In this document: piece after piece, positions 1-11,603 of the stretch
How positions within the stretch are numbered: position 1 is the stretch's first letter
Layout: the number at the start of each line of letters is the position of its first letter
Assembly (NCBI RefSeq): GCF_050436995.1
Contig: NC_134751.1
Coordinates: 9,920,001-9,984,000 of the forward strand
Direction of reading: 5' to 3'
DNA from: Anticarsia gemmatalis
Taxonomy: Eukaryota > Arthropoda > Insecta > Lepidoptera > Erebidae
Length of the DNA: 64,000 bases
Made by a program: the position numbers and the translations under genes
Notes under the pieces: model-generated
The model's input: the letters and a program-made list of their open reading frames with translations, nothing else
Told to the model about the DNA's origin: nothing
Databases searched by the model: none

Positions 1-3000
1 GAAGCAGCACGAGAGTGAATGTATGATGAAAATATATTTATTTATTTTTCGAGAATTTTAAGTCAACTTATTTTCTCTGCAATGCTTTTTAATTTATGAG
101 AACAACTCATTTGCATTTCAGGTGCGTTGACAAGCTAAACCTGCTACCAAATATTTGAAATAAAAGCTATTTAAAAATAAAACTCGTGAATCGTGATACG
201 AACCCGACTCTTCGTAATCAGTTATATCCAATGCAAGTACTGAAAACAATACCGAGTATACTCACACTAGAACCAAGTTTTTCCGCAACTTCACACATTG
301 CACACCACGTAAGATCATGACTACGCAGCTCAAAGTAGCCGTAAGAAGATTATAATAATGAACACAACATGAAGCTAATCCTTTGAGCAGAGCTTTAGTG
401 CCTGTTACAGTTTTATAGATTTATTTATGTTACTTATGAAAACTTATGTTACTTTTATTTTAGTTACATTTCCTCTGAAGATAGACATAATGGTGTTAAA
501 TTGTAACAGCTGAATTAAATACAATTTTGTGTGTAGGAACGTGAATCGCAGGGACAATTTTATTAGCTATTAGAATGAGAGCCGAATTTGTTGACCTGAT
601 AGGTTCACTGTAATCGTTGGGGTTGTTAATTTTGTTTTAAAATAAGGAGCATATGAACTCAAAACTCACGTACCCTGGACTAAATTGTCGTTTTCTTTAC
701 GTTGAACTTATAATATAATTTGTAGCACTTATGACTATTATAATAAAACTAATATATTTTAAAGAAAAGACGGAAATACATCTATAAATGATTAACAACT
801 TCCTTGTTAATAATTGTCACCAATATTCAACCGATCAATCACATCAAAACGTTCATAACTGCCCCTATTCGCTAACGTCAGGGGCGGTCACAATATACTG
901 TCACTGACGGACAGCCGTTCGCCCCTTGTATTGTTATAAACCCCATAGTTAATAGCCGGGTGTCTAATAGAAATCAGCTGGCAGGTACGCGTGCTATATA
1001 ATGCTCATTTTATTAAGGGTATCCATGACTCGAGAAAATTACCTTAAGTTCTGTTTAAATGAAATAAGTTTTTTGTTAACGTCAACATAAGCTAAGGATA
1101 TTTCATTGTCTTTGAGGACTTTACAAATATACTCTGTCATTTATTTGACAAGTAATTAATAAATTTACTCGTTATATTATTAGTAAAATTCTATTCACAG
1201 AATGTCGTGGTGCCTTCAAACAACAGTGCTAAGTGCGTGATAGGGACTTTGATGACACGATTGCTGCAAAGCACGAATATTTTGTGGTGACCCAGATAGT
1301 ATAGATATCTGACCATGAATTCATAAAACTGCAAATATTCAAATTAATTTCAAATTCTAATTAATTTCAAACGTTAACCTGTAACGATATGATATACCAG
1401 CTCAACGAAATTACATTGTTAACAAATATTTGATACCTACATCTACAGTTACGCCTTTGTTGAATGAATATTAAATGCTAATTTCATTACGTGCTGATAC
1501 CGACGGAGCCAGGGTTTTAATTCAATTAATAATGTTGCCCTTAGAATAGTTAATATCCATGTCTATGGTGTTATCATTTCGACGCGTCATACGTTGGCGA
1601 CACCTTGTTTTGATAACGGTTTGTGAGGTCATGACTGTTTAAATAGTTAGAATAATATCCTTTTTAGTTAAGTCTGTAAAAGTGTTATATTTATATTTAG
1701 AGTTATCTTCTCAAGATAATATTACTAAATATTTTTTCAGCTTTATATCCATTATGCTGTTGTCTCTCAAATCTCTAATGAGTCTATACATATAGACAAC
1801 ACAGAATAGGTTACTGTGCCATATGTAGGTATGGCGATTTAGAGTATAGTATTCATATTATTGTAAATGTTTTATAGTAAAAATATTAACAAAGCTTGAT
1901 AATTGTAATCTTTATTATTTTCTCATTTACGTTCTTTGAAATGTTGATTTTATGCGTCCAGTTGCTATGGCTAGAACCAATACAGTATTGGTTCTCTGTA
2001 TTCAAATCTGGTAGGAAGTCTGTCAGTAATGCTCTCGGCTGACTGTTGCAAGGATTATCTTCACGAATATTCTCAGTAATGCTACAATCGTAGCTGTATT
2101 CTAACTATGTGTCTAGTACTTCATAGAAAAACAATATTCAAGTTACGGGTCCATAATCTTTAGAATTTTAGCTTGTTTACTGTATCTTTAAAAGAAAAAG
2201 CAAACTACACTTAGTACAAAGTTGTTTAATAGTTTTAAATGTATAGAAGTTAGAACTAAACTAGTTGACTACAACAGAACGTCTCATATTACCATAGAAA
2301 TATATCCCTGAACACACATAAAACTGTTTTCCATTTTAGTTTAATGCAATCTAAAGCTGAATATGAACAACGCATTTTTTCTCGAACCATTTTCTTCTGC
2401 AGAGCGTATTAAAAGAACACAGTCATGCATGCCTATAAAATTCATGGGATTAGTCTCAGGAGCTAGATAAATAATATTTATGGAGAGAGAAAAAATGCAA
2501 GCAAAGCTGCGTTGCGGAGTGAGTATAAATAATAACGAAGAAGTCATCGGTCTCTCTTGGGAAGTAGACGGCTTTTGACGTAACACACCCGCATGCCTAA
2601 TAAATTATTAGTAGATTAATTTGACTCTTGTTACTTCGGTTATGAATGATGTTGGTCAGTCGACTAATTTACTTAATTGCCATAATATCCTGTCTGCAAT
2701 GCCAATATTTATACGGAATTTGAATTTGTGTTTTCGGCTTTTTTTTGCCTCAAGTTTACGTTGAATGAGGAATTAAATAAACGTTTGTGTATTCATATTT
2801 CAGCTATTTTAAAAGAAAATATGGCCATTTTGGACATACATTTCCAGAAAAAAAATCTTTATTTTGCCAAAATATAACTATTTCTCATGTTTAGAACACC
2901 AAATTTCATCAAAAATCTTAATTGAATTATATTAACAAAACTTTGCTATTATTACTAAAAACACGACTTTGAAAACATTTTATTAAAAACTATATAACTA

Positions 3001-3399
3001 TAGAAGATGTAGGAGCTTTTGTTTTTCTCATAAAAAATATTATTACATCATCTCTAATGTTTTAAAAGGGCTTTTGTATTAATAGTATAAAATAGAGGAT
3101 AAAAGCTTCTACATTAAGGATGTTTAAGTTCACCTTAAGAGAATATTGTTTAGCTATTGAATAAATTACTCTAATGCCTTTTTTTTCTTCTGCCAAGTGT
3201 ACCTACAGTTCAGACTCTCTTATTATCTAGTAAAGAGATTCAGTACTTAAAACTGAGTATCGCAACGAATACTCATATTAAGGTAACGCTTGTTAGTAGG
3301 TACTCCGAATTACTGGTAAATCAACACGGCAATACCTCAAGGCGCTCAATATTTAATCTATGAAATTTGCAAATGCACGGTACACAAATTGGCACGGCT
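1..3399. other. AT-rich non-coding stretch
   Basis: No convincing gene is present. There is a possible degenerate SINE head near 185-250 on the minus strand, where a B-box-like GGTTCGTATCA appears. A short coding-like or repeat-derived piece lies at 268-326 on the minus strand. A GC-richer patch occurs at 860-970, and a short 10-base-arm palindrome sits at 1973-1995. The rest shows nothing I can name. Confidence 0.6.
185..250 (-). repeat. Possible degenerate tRNA-derived SINE piece
   Basis: Read on the minus strand, the sequence GAGTCGGGTTCGTATCACG resembles the B box of a tRNA-type internal promoter (GGTTCGANTCC). The A box is not convincing and the element's borders cannot be set. Confidence 0.18.
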
Positions 3400-3540
3400 A
3401 CCTCACTCCAGCTGCTTGTTGTCGGTTAGGCGTCAACCAGGCAGCGCGGCAGCGCTCGGTCCGCGAGCAGTTAGCGCAGTATCGCCATACTTTGTAGTAG
3501 AGCCAACGTGGCTGATACGCTTATGGTAGTCTGGATCCCA
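3400..3540 (+). promoter_or_regulatory. CpG-dense block, possible promoter
   Basis: About 11 CpG dinucleotides fall within roughly 70 bases around 3421-3490, against an AT-rich and CpG-poor background. The block contains GCAGCGCGGCAGCGCTC and a weak initiator-like GAGCAGTTAG. It lies about 1.1 kb upstream of the leader exon that starts at 4570, on the side where a promoter or non-coding first exon would be expected. A GTAGTC near 3525 could be a splice donor but is not convincing. No TATA box is placed properly. The call is inferred from composition and position only. Confidence 0.3.
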
Positions 3541-4196
3541 TATACATATTATTATATGCGTCGCAAAAGTAAAAAAAAATAATTTAGACTCAATTTACTA
3601 TATTATTATTTTAGTTTTAGTTTACTCAGATTAAAATAACCGTTAAGCTATCGATTACGTAATCACTTTCATTGACCGCTTTACGTTAATGTATGGACAA
3701 GAGTTCTCAACAACAACTCCGGAAGGATTTAAATCAACGTTTGATCTCAAGCAAGCACCGCTGTTCGGAAATTTCCCACAAGAATAATATTATTCTTAAA
3801 CTCGAGTCAGAAATGCGAAAGGCAGACGGCAAAATTTAGTAAATAAACGAACACTTTTTCTGAAGTGTGCCTTTGGAAATAGTGCGGGCGAATTTCCATT
3901 TCTAGTCACGTTTTTTGCCGAATTGAGCAGACACACCGACGGACTTCAATTTGTTTATATTCATTAATGTAGGTAATCTATCATCCCCCTCTAACAGATC
4001 TGCTCTTGAAAACTCCATTTAAATACGAACAGATTAGCAAAATACCTAAGTTTGCTAAGAAACTGTAATTAGCGCAGAAGTCTGAAGTGCCGCGTCAAGA
4101 CAACGGACGCAGTAGATTAATTTATTAGCCCTTTAATTGGTTACGTTGCAGTGTCGGTACTAATTTTATTGTAAAATTTCGAAAGTCAAACTTCCG

Positions 4197-4208
4197 CCCA
4201 CCAGAGGG
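4197..4208 (+). promoter_or_regulatory. CTCF-like core motif
   Basis: The bases CCACCAGAGGG fit the first eleven positions of the conserved CTCF core (CCASYAGRKGGCRS) but the next positions are AAA rather than CGC. It sits inside the CpG-richer block upstream of the 4570 exon. Occupancy is unknown. Confidence 0.2.
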
Positions 4209-4299
4209 AAAAGACACTAAGCCAAAATATTTTATTAAAGGTGACAGTTAATATAGGGGGGACGGAGAAAAGTTGATATATTAATTAACTCGTGAATAA

Positions 4300-4569
4300 G
4301 TCCGTCAGGGAGAAGAGTCACTCTGTTTTACGCAAGCGCAGTAAGGATCCGTCAAGTTACGCCCTTACGTAGTGTGGACGCGGCATTCGGAGAGTGCACA
4401 CGAATATCATCTAAGCTACTCACGGACGATGTTTCATTAACCTACAAACGAAATAAATGTAGTCAATGACGTAAACGATGACGGATAAAAAAGTTATTGT
4501 GAACATGAATTAATGATGGGGAAATATTTTGGAGTCGGTAACAAGTTCGCGTGTGTATCGTAAACTATT
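4300..4569 (+). promoter_or_regulatory. Putative 5' leader and proximal promoter of the 4570 exon
   Basis: The sequence before the start codon at 4570 is richer in CpG than its surroundings, notably between 4330 and 4425, and includes ACGCAAGCGCAGT and GTGGACGCGGCATTCGG. An upstream open frame starts at 4513 (two ATGs in a row), runs 16 codons and stops with TAA at 4561-4563. It is in the same frame as the 4570 ATG and ends only two codons before it. No TATA box is obvious. The transcription start cannot be placed from sequence alone. Confidence 0.35.
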
Positions 4570-4666
4570 ATGAAATTTGAAGAGTTTTTTCTTTCGGTTG
4601 TGTTTATAGTTGTGCTTGTGAACGATGTGTTCGAATGCAAAAGTGGGATATTTATTCCGCTTAACG
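4570..4666 (+). CDS. First coding exon, signal-peptide leader of an unidentified gene
   Basis: This partial gene is one short coding exon. ATG at 4570 opens 32 full codons plus one base, and the exon ends at ACG|GTGAGTTTT, a near-consensus splice donor. The peptide starts MKFEEFFLSVVFIVVLVNDV, then reads FECKSGIFIPLN and a split codon starting with G. It has a charged N-terminus, a hydrophobic core of about 12 residues (FFLSVVFIVVLV) and a polar tail, as expected for a secretory signal peptide or signal anchor. TAA at 4561-4563 lies in frame just upstream, so this ATG is the first in its frame after a stop. The donor phase, one base into a codon, is the same as in the leader exon at 32715. 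That suggests alternative first exons joined to a shared downstream exon. If unspliced, the frame stops after 11 more codons. Phase-1 boundaries are common between extracellular domains such as Ig, but no domain is visible here and the gene is not identified. Confidence 0.55.
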
Positions 4667-7600
4667 GTGAGTTTTGTTGCATAAAAATTTTAAAGTAACT
4701 TTTAAGTGAATTTTCAGTAGGAGCATAACTTATGTTGACTAGAATAAATATTGTAAGATATGGTACAAGCCGGCTTTTGGCAACTTTTTCAAGTAATTTT
4801 GTTAAAATAAAAGTCCGGCGCTTATCAAGGTCATAATAAATATGGAAATAATACTTTGATGATTTTGTAAATGTTGTTTCACGATGGTAGTGTTTAATAT
4901 TAATAAAAATCATATTTAGCTAATAAATAAATGGAAAACTATTTGATGATGGAATTTAAATTATTCTTTGACCATATTTTTTTTGCAGTTTTGAATGCCG
5001 CTATTTTTAACTTAAGTAAAGGTTTAACAGCGGTTTTAATTATGCTCTTATAAGCATGCAAATTAAAGGTTAACGGAGTTTTTGAATGCCATTATTTTTT
5101 TAACTTCTTTTTAACCGTAACTGTAATATTATTGTAACAATTAATATATTATGTGTTATTGTTTTTGCGTTTACCAATATACGTGCGTATTCATAATAAT
5201 ATCATGAAAATGATATGAAGTCAGTTTTTCCCCTTTTGTGAGTTGTATTAAAAACATCAATGCCCATTGAAGTTTCAATACTTAATTCAATTATTAGAGT
5301 TCGAAGAAAAATTGTAACGGCCAAGTATTTCCAAGTATGGAATAATAATAAGCAATTCTCATAAACTGTTACAGATTCAAGGAATTGATTTTTAAATATA
5401 TTTTGCTTAATTAAAAATAAGAAAGTCCCTACCAAAATCAAACATAATTGAAAATTCGGAAATATATGACACAAAATACGTAATTGCTTCATAAAATTTG
5501 CCTCTAAAATCTAAATACGTCCTAATTTTCTCGCTCATTAAAACTCGTGAATAGAATATCGCACCATTTTGAGTGGCGATGTATTCAATAGTGCAGTTTC
5601 ATGTCAATCGGATCAATCATTATGCGTGGATGGTCTAATATAGATTTCAATATAACTAAGCACTAGACCGTCAACTGCTCGTTCGAATAAACAATAGAAG
5701 CTTGAATTGATAAAACAATTTTATAGATGAGTTGTCAGGTTTCTTCAGGCATCTGGGGGGCTATCACGTATCTCAGTTGTCAAATATTTGAAAGACACTA
5801 CCCTGTACATTGTTTTCTCCCTTAGAATACTGTGGTTAGCACGTTACTTCAAAGCAGCAATGTACTGAATAATGTCCATCAATTTGACGTACACTAGCTG
5901 TCAACTGAGATACGTGATAAGCCCGCTGGATTGAAATTGGTTTTGAGTTTAGCCGTTTATTTCGTTCCATATAAATATTGTATTGGTAAAGATAGATTGA
6001 AGTCTACGAAGGGTCTCCGCTCTGAAATATCTGTCGCTACGAGAGCGTAAATTACAGTTTGTATTTAGATTATAATAATTATTATTTTTTAATTGTTTGA
6101 TGATAATTCGCGTTCTTAGCATTATTATGAGAATTACATTTGATTTCATATTATGTTTTGATGTTAAATGTCAAATAATAACAAACATCTGAAATGAAAT
6201 AAAAACGGTGCCGTATTTCATAATTTCAAAGATCATTCAATAATAAGTAAAGTTTAATTCATCAAGGAATCATTCAAGATTTAAAATTTAATCCCAGGCT
6301 TAAGATCTAGTTCTATTCTACTAAAAAGTTTGAAGACGTATTTTTTATTCTCCAAGCGCTAACCAAACCGAACCTATTTATTGCCTCAGTTCGCTATAAA
6401 GCCTTCTTTACTCGGTTTGGCCTCCGACAGTCAGATTGTTGGTTCTCAAATAGGCTTTGACAACATCCATCCGTTTCTTAGGCTTCTTAAAGGTATTTTG
6501 CTTTTGAAATATTACGAATTTCGTGTTTATTTTAATGAGGCTATACGTTTGTACTTTGATTTCTCTGAGGGAATGACAAGTCAGATGAATACTATCTTAA
6601 AACAAGTCTGGGATATAAATGGGTCTGAATGGTTTTAAATTAAGATTCTGTTTGTAATTCTGGAATCGAGGACAAAACTAAAACCCTAATATCATGAAAC
6701 ATAAACACAAAACACTATTTTTAGGAACAATGTATTTAAGTTACACCCACTTATTAATATGTACATATGTTAAAAACAAGCGTTAATTAAATAAAACAAA
6801 CATTGTTTGAATCATCTAATTATAATAAGAGAGTTAATTCGATAATTAGTTTTAGTCTTACATTGTTTCGTTTTGAACATAATATTTATGTTGTGTGTGG
6901 GCATTGAACGTGCGGTACGATAAGGTAACAACTGTTATCATCAAACTTACTCGATATTTTTAATAAACTATAAAGCGACATTTTATATTCATTAACTAAG
7001 ATTGTTTAGTTAATGAAAATATTATTATGACAACAATTATTTTTAGAAAGGCGAAGAGACCGCCTGACCCCCAAGAAAATTAAATGTCTATTCGCCATAG
7101 GTATGATTTAAGAAGTAAAATTTTTTCAAGAATATTTTTAGACTAGAAGAATCTGTAAACACAGGGTTACGGATTAAAAGCTTTTGCATTGCAGAACCGA
7201 CTACGCCACGAATAGAACAAATAACAAAAAATCCCACAACTTCAACAGATTGTTCAAAAGTTACTTTGCGTTCCGCGATAGTTTTTTTTTTCTTTTTTGG
7301 TTCACTTTACTGATTAAGAAGAATTTCTTATTCGAAACGTAAGTGATACTGACCTTTGAGAATTATGAGGTCGGCATCACTCACTTTATTTTAATAGCCT
7401 TCAAAAGTTATAACGTTCCAAGTTTCATTTTAGTAAGCTTGAGTTCTACATAATATTAATTTACAACCTCCCTAAGGGATAACGGACTTATTATAGTCAT
7501 AGTTCGACAACGGCGATATTAACTTAAATTTGATAGGGGCAACCAACCATTTTCCTTACTCACTCCAATAACGGCCGATAACGGAAAATTTTTGTAATAG

Positions 7601-10577
7601 AAAAACCAAGTTTTTACGCGAAAATAGCAGCCTAAAGCAATTTTGCTAACGCGGCTAACCCAAGGAGAAAAGGCTGCCTAAAAATACAAATCAAATATTC
7701 TTTCCGCAGATATTAGAATATTGAGATTTGTGATAGTGTATTTGCTATTCTAGTCATATGGGAACTGATGTATAAGGTGAGATTTATCGGGTTCTCATCT
7801 CGCCATTATCAAAGATACCGGTTAGAGCCGATACCCTTCTACAGAAATGGGTCGGGCGAGTCCCAATGTTTGCCTTAATTATCTGTTTCTCGTGTTTCAT
7901 GAATGTTCCTGACTTTGGCAAGTTTATTTTTAGTAAACAGTGGTGAAGAGTGCTATTTTCGGGTTTCTTTTCTGTTATTTCAGAATCGTGATCGTTGCTA
8001 ATTATCTTGTTAGGGGTAGATATTCTGTTTATGCTGTTTATCAGATAATTGGTTTTTTTTAAGTACGATGCTATCTAATTAAAACATAATTTTACTAGAT
8101 TAGGTACTGTTTTGCTAAAATGCCCAGCCCAATATTTTAATCGTCTTATTGCGACTTTCAGCGCTTGAGTTATTGTTAGGTATAATTCACGTTTTATGAG
8201 GTCAAACCACGCAGTACAGTTTTAAGACGTGACCGGGGTTCACTGCCAAGCTCAAACAATTTCAGATACCTTTCTCAAAACTCGTAACTAAACAGCCAAA
8301 GATCACGAAAGTGACTGAACTTTTTTTAAACATTTCAGTGTTCGTGACTTAGAGGGATAAATGTCACGACATGATACAACAACATGCATACGACCTTGAA
8401 CAGTTATGTCATTGGTCGGTATTATTCCTGCTGCGTGTAATCTTGATTACCAGAATCACGGATGCATACAAATTGCATACATTAACACTGAGCTCGTGGA
8501 CAAATGGATCTAGGCTATTTGAAATTTGTGTCCTATTATTTGTAGATATTTGTGTGACAATAGGCATGTGATTGTATTGTTTGCGCTAATTATGCTTGGT
8601 ACTCACGCTATAAACTGTATTGCAAGGTCGCCAATGATCTTTTGAGTTTATTTTACCGCTGAACCAAAATGGAAGGTTCGCTACAGAATTACTCATTTAT
8701 GAACCCTTCCAATAAAGAATAGTGATTTCAATTGGATAATCTTAACACCAAAAACAGATTTTTTTTTCTTCAAATCAGCATTGAAAATTGTACAAGATTT
8801 TTTACAGGCCATGCATTCATCTAATTAGTTTAGTCTCTAGAGATTTTTAGCGGTAAATACGTAGACATCAAAAAATGTTTCGATATCCCCGGCGGCTCTT
8901 AATTTTAAACGATTCTAAACGAGTTATACAAAGTGTCGGGCACACTAGGCTTGTCGGATAGCCGTTTAGTTGGTCCATTAATAATAATCCCTAACTCTGT
9001 CAGTCTCAGATCTTAGGAAGACTTGGGCCTTAATCCGTTAATCTTAATCAAGTGCCTGTTGACTTCGGACTTTGTTGAAATTATCTTCCCATTTCATAAA
9101 CATTTCAGGCTGCTATTAATTTTAACTGAATATTTTTTATTCCAAAGCTTTTATGCGGTTGTTTTGTGAGTATTCGTTTTGTATTCATGACGAATTATGA
9201 TTTCACTGGGTTTAATATGAAAATGTGTAGTTGTTTATTTTATAGAAACCAGAACTGCTAATAAACTGTTTGGTTGAGTTTGTTTGTTTGAGCACGAATT
9301 CATAACTGTAATTCGAATTAATACTAGAGAGCTTTTGTACCTCCGTTGTGGGACTTTTGGAGTATAATGTAATATATTTTATTCTTGTCAAAGTGAGTTT
9401 AGAATCAAAATATATTTACTACTATGGTTCACAATTATACTACTTACTGAAACGGTTCTCAAATAGGTAAAACAGAAATCATTCCTTAAAACCACAGACT
9501 CAAACATGCATACTAAGTCGTTTGGTTTCGTATTACTGGGATGATAAGGTTAATCATGTAAGCGTAGTCGAAGTCAGGACTATGAAATTTAAGACACCGA
9601 GAATCCATAGAGTCCCTTATGTCTATCAGGGAATTAAACGTGATTAGGAACAGTCAGGGAATACTCGAAACGCCCCGCTCAATGCACTTATCATGCTGAT
9701 CGTTGTGAAGGATTTATTCAGCATAGAATATACATCTCTACTCAAGCTTCGAGTTTTGCCAGTGGCAAGAAGAGAAGTAAATGCCGTGTTAAGGAATTGT
9801 TGGAAACGTACCGTATAGGTTTTACGTGTGAATTGGGGCATTCTTCTTTTATTTCGATTCACTTTAGATTAGTAAGTTTGAGCCCATGCTCTACTATGTC
9901 GTCTCATAGATATATCTCTGATCAAGAATAATACTTATATTGATGTGAATTACTATTCAACTATAAAAATGAGATAATTATTATGAAATTGAAACATGGA
10001 TTCCACGCTTATTTTACGCCCTAGAAAGCGCAGGAAATGTCTCAAATTAATGCAACTAAAAATATTTACATTTCAATACTAAAATAAGTTATTATTTCGA
10101 ATATGAGTAAAACAGTACGAGTACCATTATTATGCTCAAAATATCCAATTAAAAAGTTTGAAATAGCTGGAATTGTAAGAAATGGTTGAGTAATTCGTCA
10201 CGCCCGGCCTGTGGCCAGTTGTATTTGAAGCAATAAATATTTTAACCGTATTCGATAAATTACAGTACTACATTATTTGATTCGAGTAATTTAACTAAGG
10301 ACCTACGTTCAAACCCGACAATTTAATTAATGACCTTGGTAAAAGCCTCATTTACTTACGAAGTTTCCTTCCTGTGTGAAGAGAAAAATATACTGATATA
10401 TATCTGGTATTTTGGTATAAGGAAAATGTTTATGTGTACGGATATTAAAATTGCTAATTAATGAGTGAAGGTAATGTTGATCTTCAACAAACAAGTAATT
10501 TATAACATTCTTTAGGTACACGTGTTTATCAAAACAGACTTTCGAAGAGTTAAACGAACTGTGTTATATAAAACACA
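4667..10577. other. AT-rich stretch, likely intron
   Basis: Apart from the foldback at 5759-5923 no element is identified. A plus-strand open stretch of 80-odd codons ends near 6638 and starts without ATG. A minus-strand frame occupies 9644-9862. Neither is recognisable. Confidence 0.5.
5759..5923. repeat. Foldback element with about 24-base inverted ends
   Basis: The left end GGCTATCACGTATCTCAGTT (5759-5782 in full) is repeated in reverse complement at 5899-5923, with one substitution and one inserted base. The spacer is about 116 bases and non-coding. Size and structure fit a miniature inverted-repeat transposable element (MITE), but no target duplication is evident. Confidence 0.5.
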
Positions 10578-10652
10578 GTTGGGTAAGGTCTCCTCCTGGA
10601 AAGAGGGAGGGGTTAGGCCTTCAGTCCACGACGCTGGCCAAATGCGGGCCCT
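10578..10652 (+). repeat. Fragment of a dispersed lepidopteran repeat
   Basis: The stretch GGGTTAGGCCTTCAGTCCAC, followed by GACGCTGGCCAAATGCGGG, closely resembles a widely dispersed lepidopteran sequence (TTAGGCCTTAGTCCACCACGCTGGCCAAGTGCGGG), recognised from memory. The 89-codon frame at 10522-10791 runs through it and is therefore not a gene. The element class is uncertain. Homology may extend to about 10710. Confidence 0.55.
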
Positions 10653-11524
10653 GGAATTTTCATATATAACTTACTATAACTTCAAAAATTCACTGGTTCA
10701 AATCATCGACCATTTGCGTTGGCGGCGCAACTTAAACCACAAAATTGCACAACTTAAAATTGCACTGGGGCAGTTAAAATTGCAATATTAAACATTTTGT
10801 GTCCGTAATCAGAACATAATGATCTGAAAGCCACTGGCAACACAACACTATTCCTAAGTTAGTCACTTGAAAAGAGAAACTACCTGTATAATTAAACGCC
10901 TTACTTGAATATCTTTGAAAAACAATGCGTCAAAGCATTCTTGTACGAGTTTCGATGCAACGCATGCTTATCGTCACTGAACTATCATGTCATACTTAGT
11001 AGAAACTTCCAATGAGAAATAGTTTAAGATTACGTCATAGTTCGCGGTGTTTTAAGAGGGGTAGCGGAGCCGCGACTGCATTTGATTCATACAATTGGTT
11101 TGGTTAAGCAATATTATATAAGTCTCGAAGTAAGTGGGTTAAATATACAAAAAATAATTACTAACTATTATTTCCGACCGTAAAATATAACGGCACATAC
11201 GGAAAGGTGATATATTGGCGTCAAACGGATAGCTATTGACAAATTTCGAGCAAAAATATCATTGATGTCACAAGCAGAACTATTTTGTCAGTACATTTTC
11301 TATGATTAGGTATATCAAAATCTCGTTACTTGATAAACTGACTGAAAAAAATCGCGCTGCAGTATATAAATGAAGTGTATAAAAATACTATACCAAAGAT
11401 TAAATGTTACTTCTAACTTTCAATAGTCGCTCATATTACATCATAATCTAAAGCAGTCTAAATAAAGCAGGAATGAAGGGGTCGTGTTCCCGTATTTTTT
11501 CATGTGGTTTGTGGTCAACCTTGT

Positions 11525-11603
11525 GTCAAAGGTGCTTAAACCGCCCGGAGGCCTTTCACTCGACGATACGACTACTGACCTAATGACAGAAACCGGGTAC
11601 AAT
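11525..11603 (+). repeat. Probable dispersed-repeat fragment
   Basis: AAACCGCCCGGAGGCCTTTC and the following CTCGACGATACGAC resemble a dispersed lepidopteran repeat that continues into an ACCGGGACCGAC segment. The second part of that unit appears at 57890. The piece here is short and diverged. Confidence 0.3.

Noticed and set aside
4494..4913. 139-codon minus-strand frame across the first leader exon
   Set aside because: It is low-complexity, rich in Ile/Tyr/Asn/Ser, antisense to a better-supported exon with splice donor, and has no recognisable domain.
6381..6638. 85-codon plus frame
   Set aside because: It begins with TTG, has no ATG near the start, and matches no family. A possible acceptor and donor inside it give inconsistent phases.
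9644..9862. 72-codon minus frame
   Set aside because: It begins with GTG; the first ATG is seven codons in. No domain, splice site or promoter supports it.
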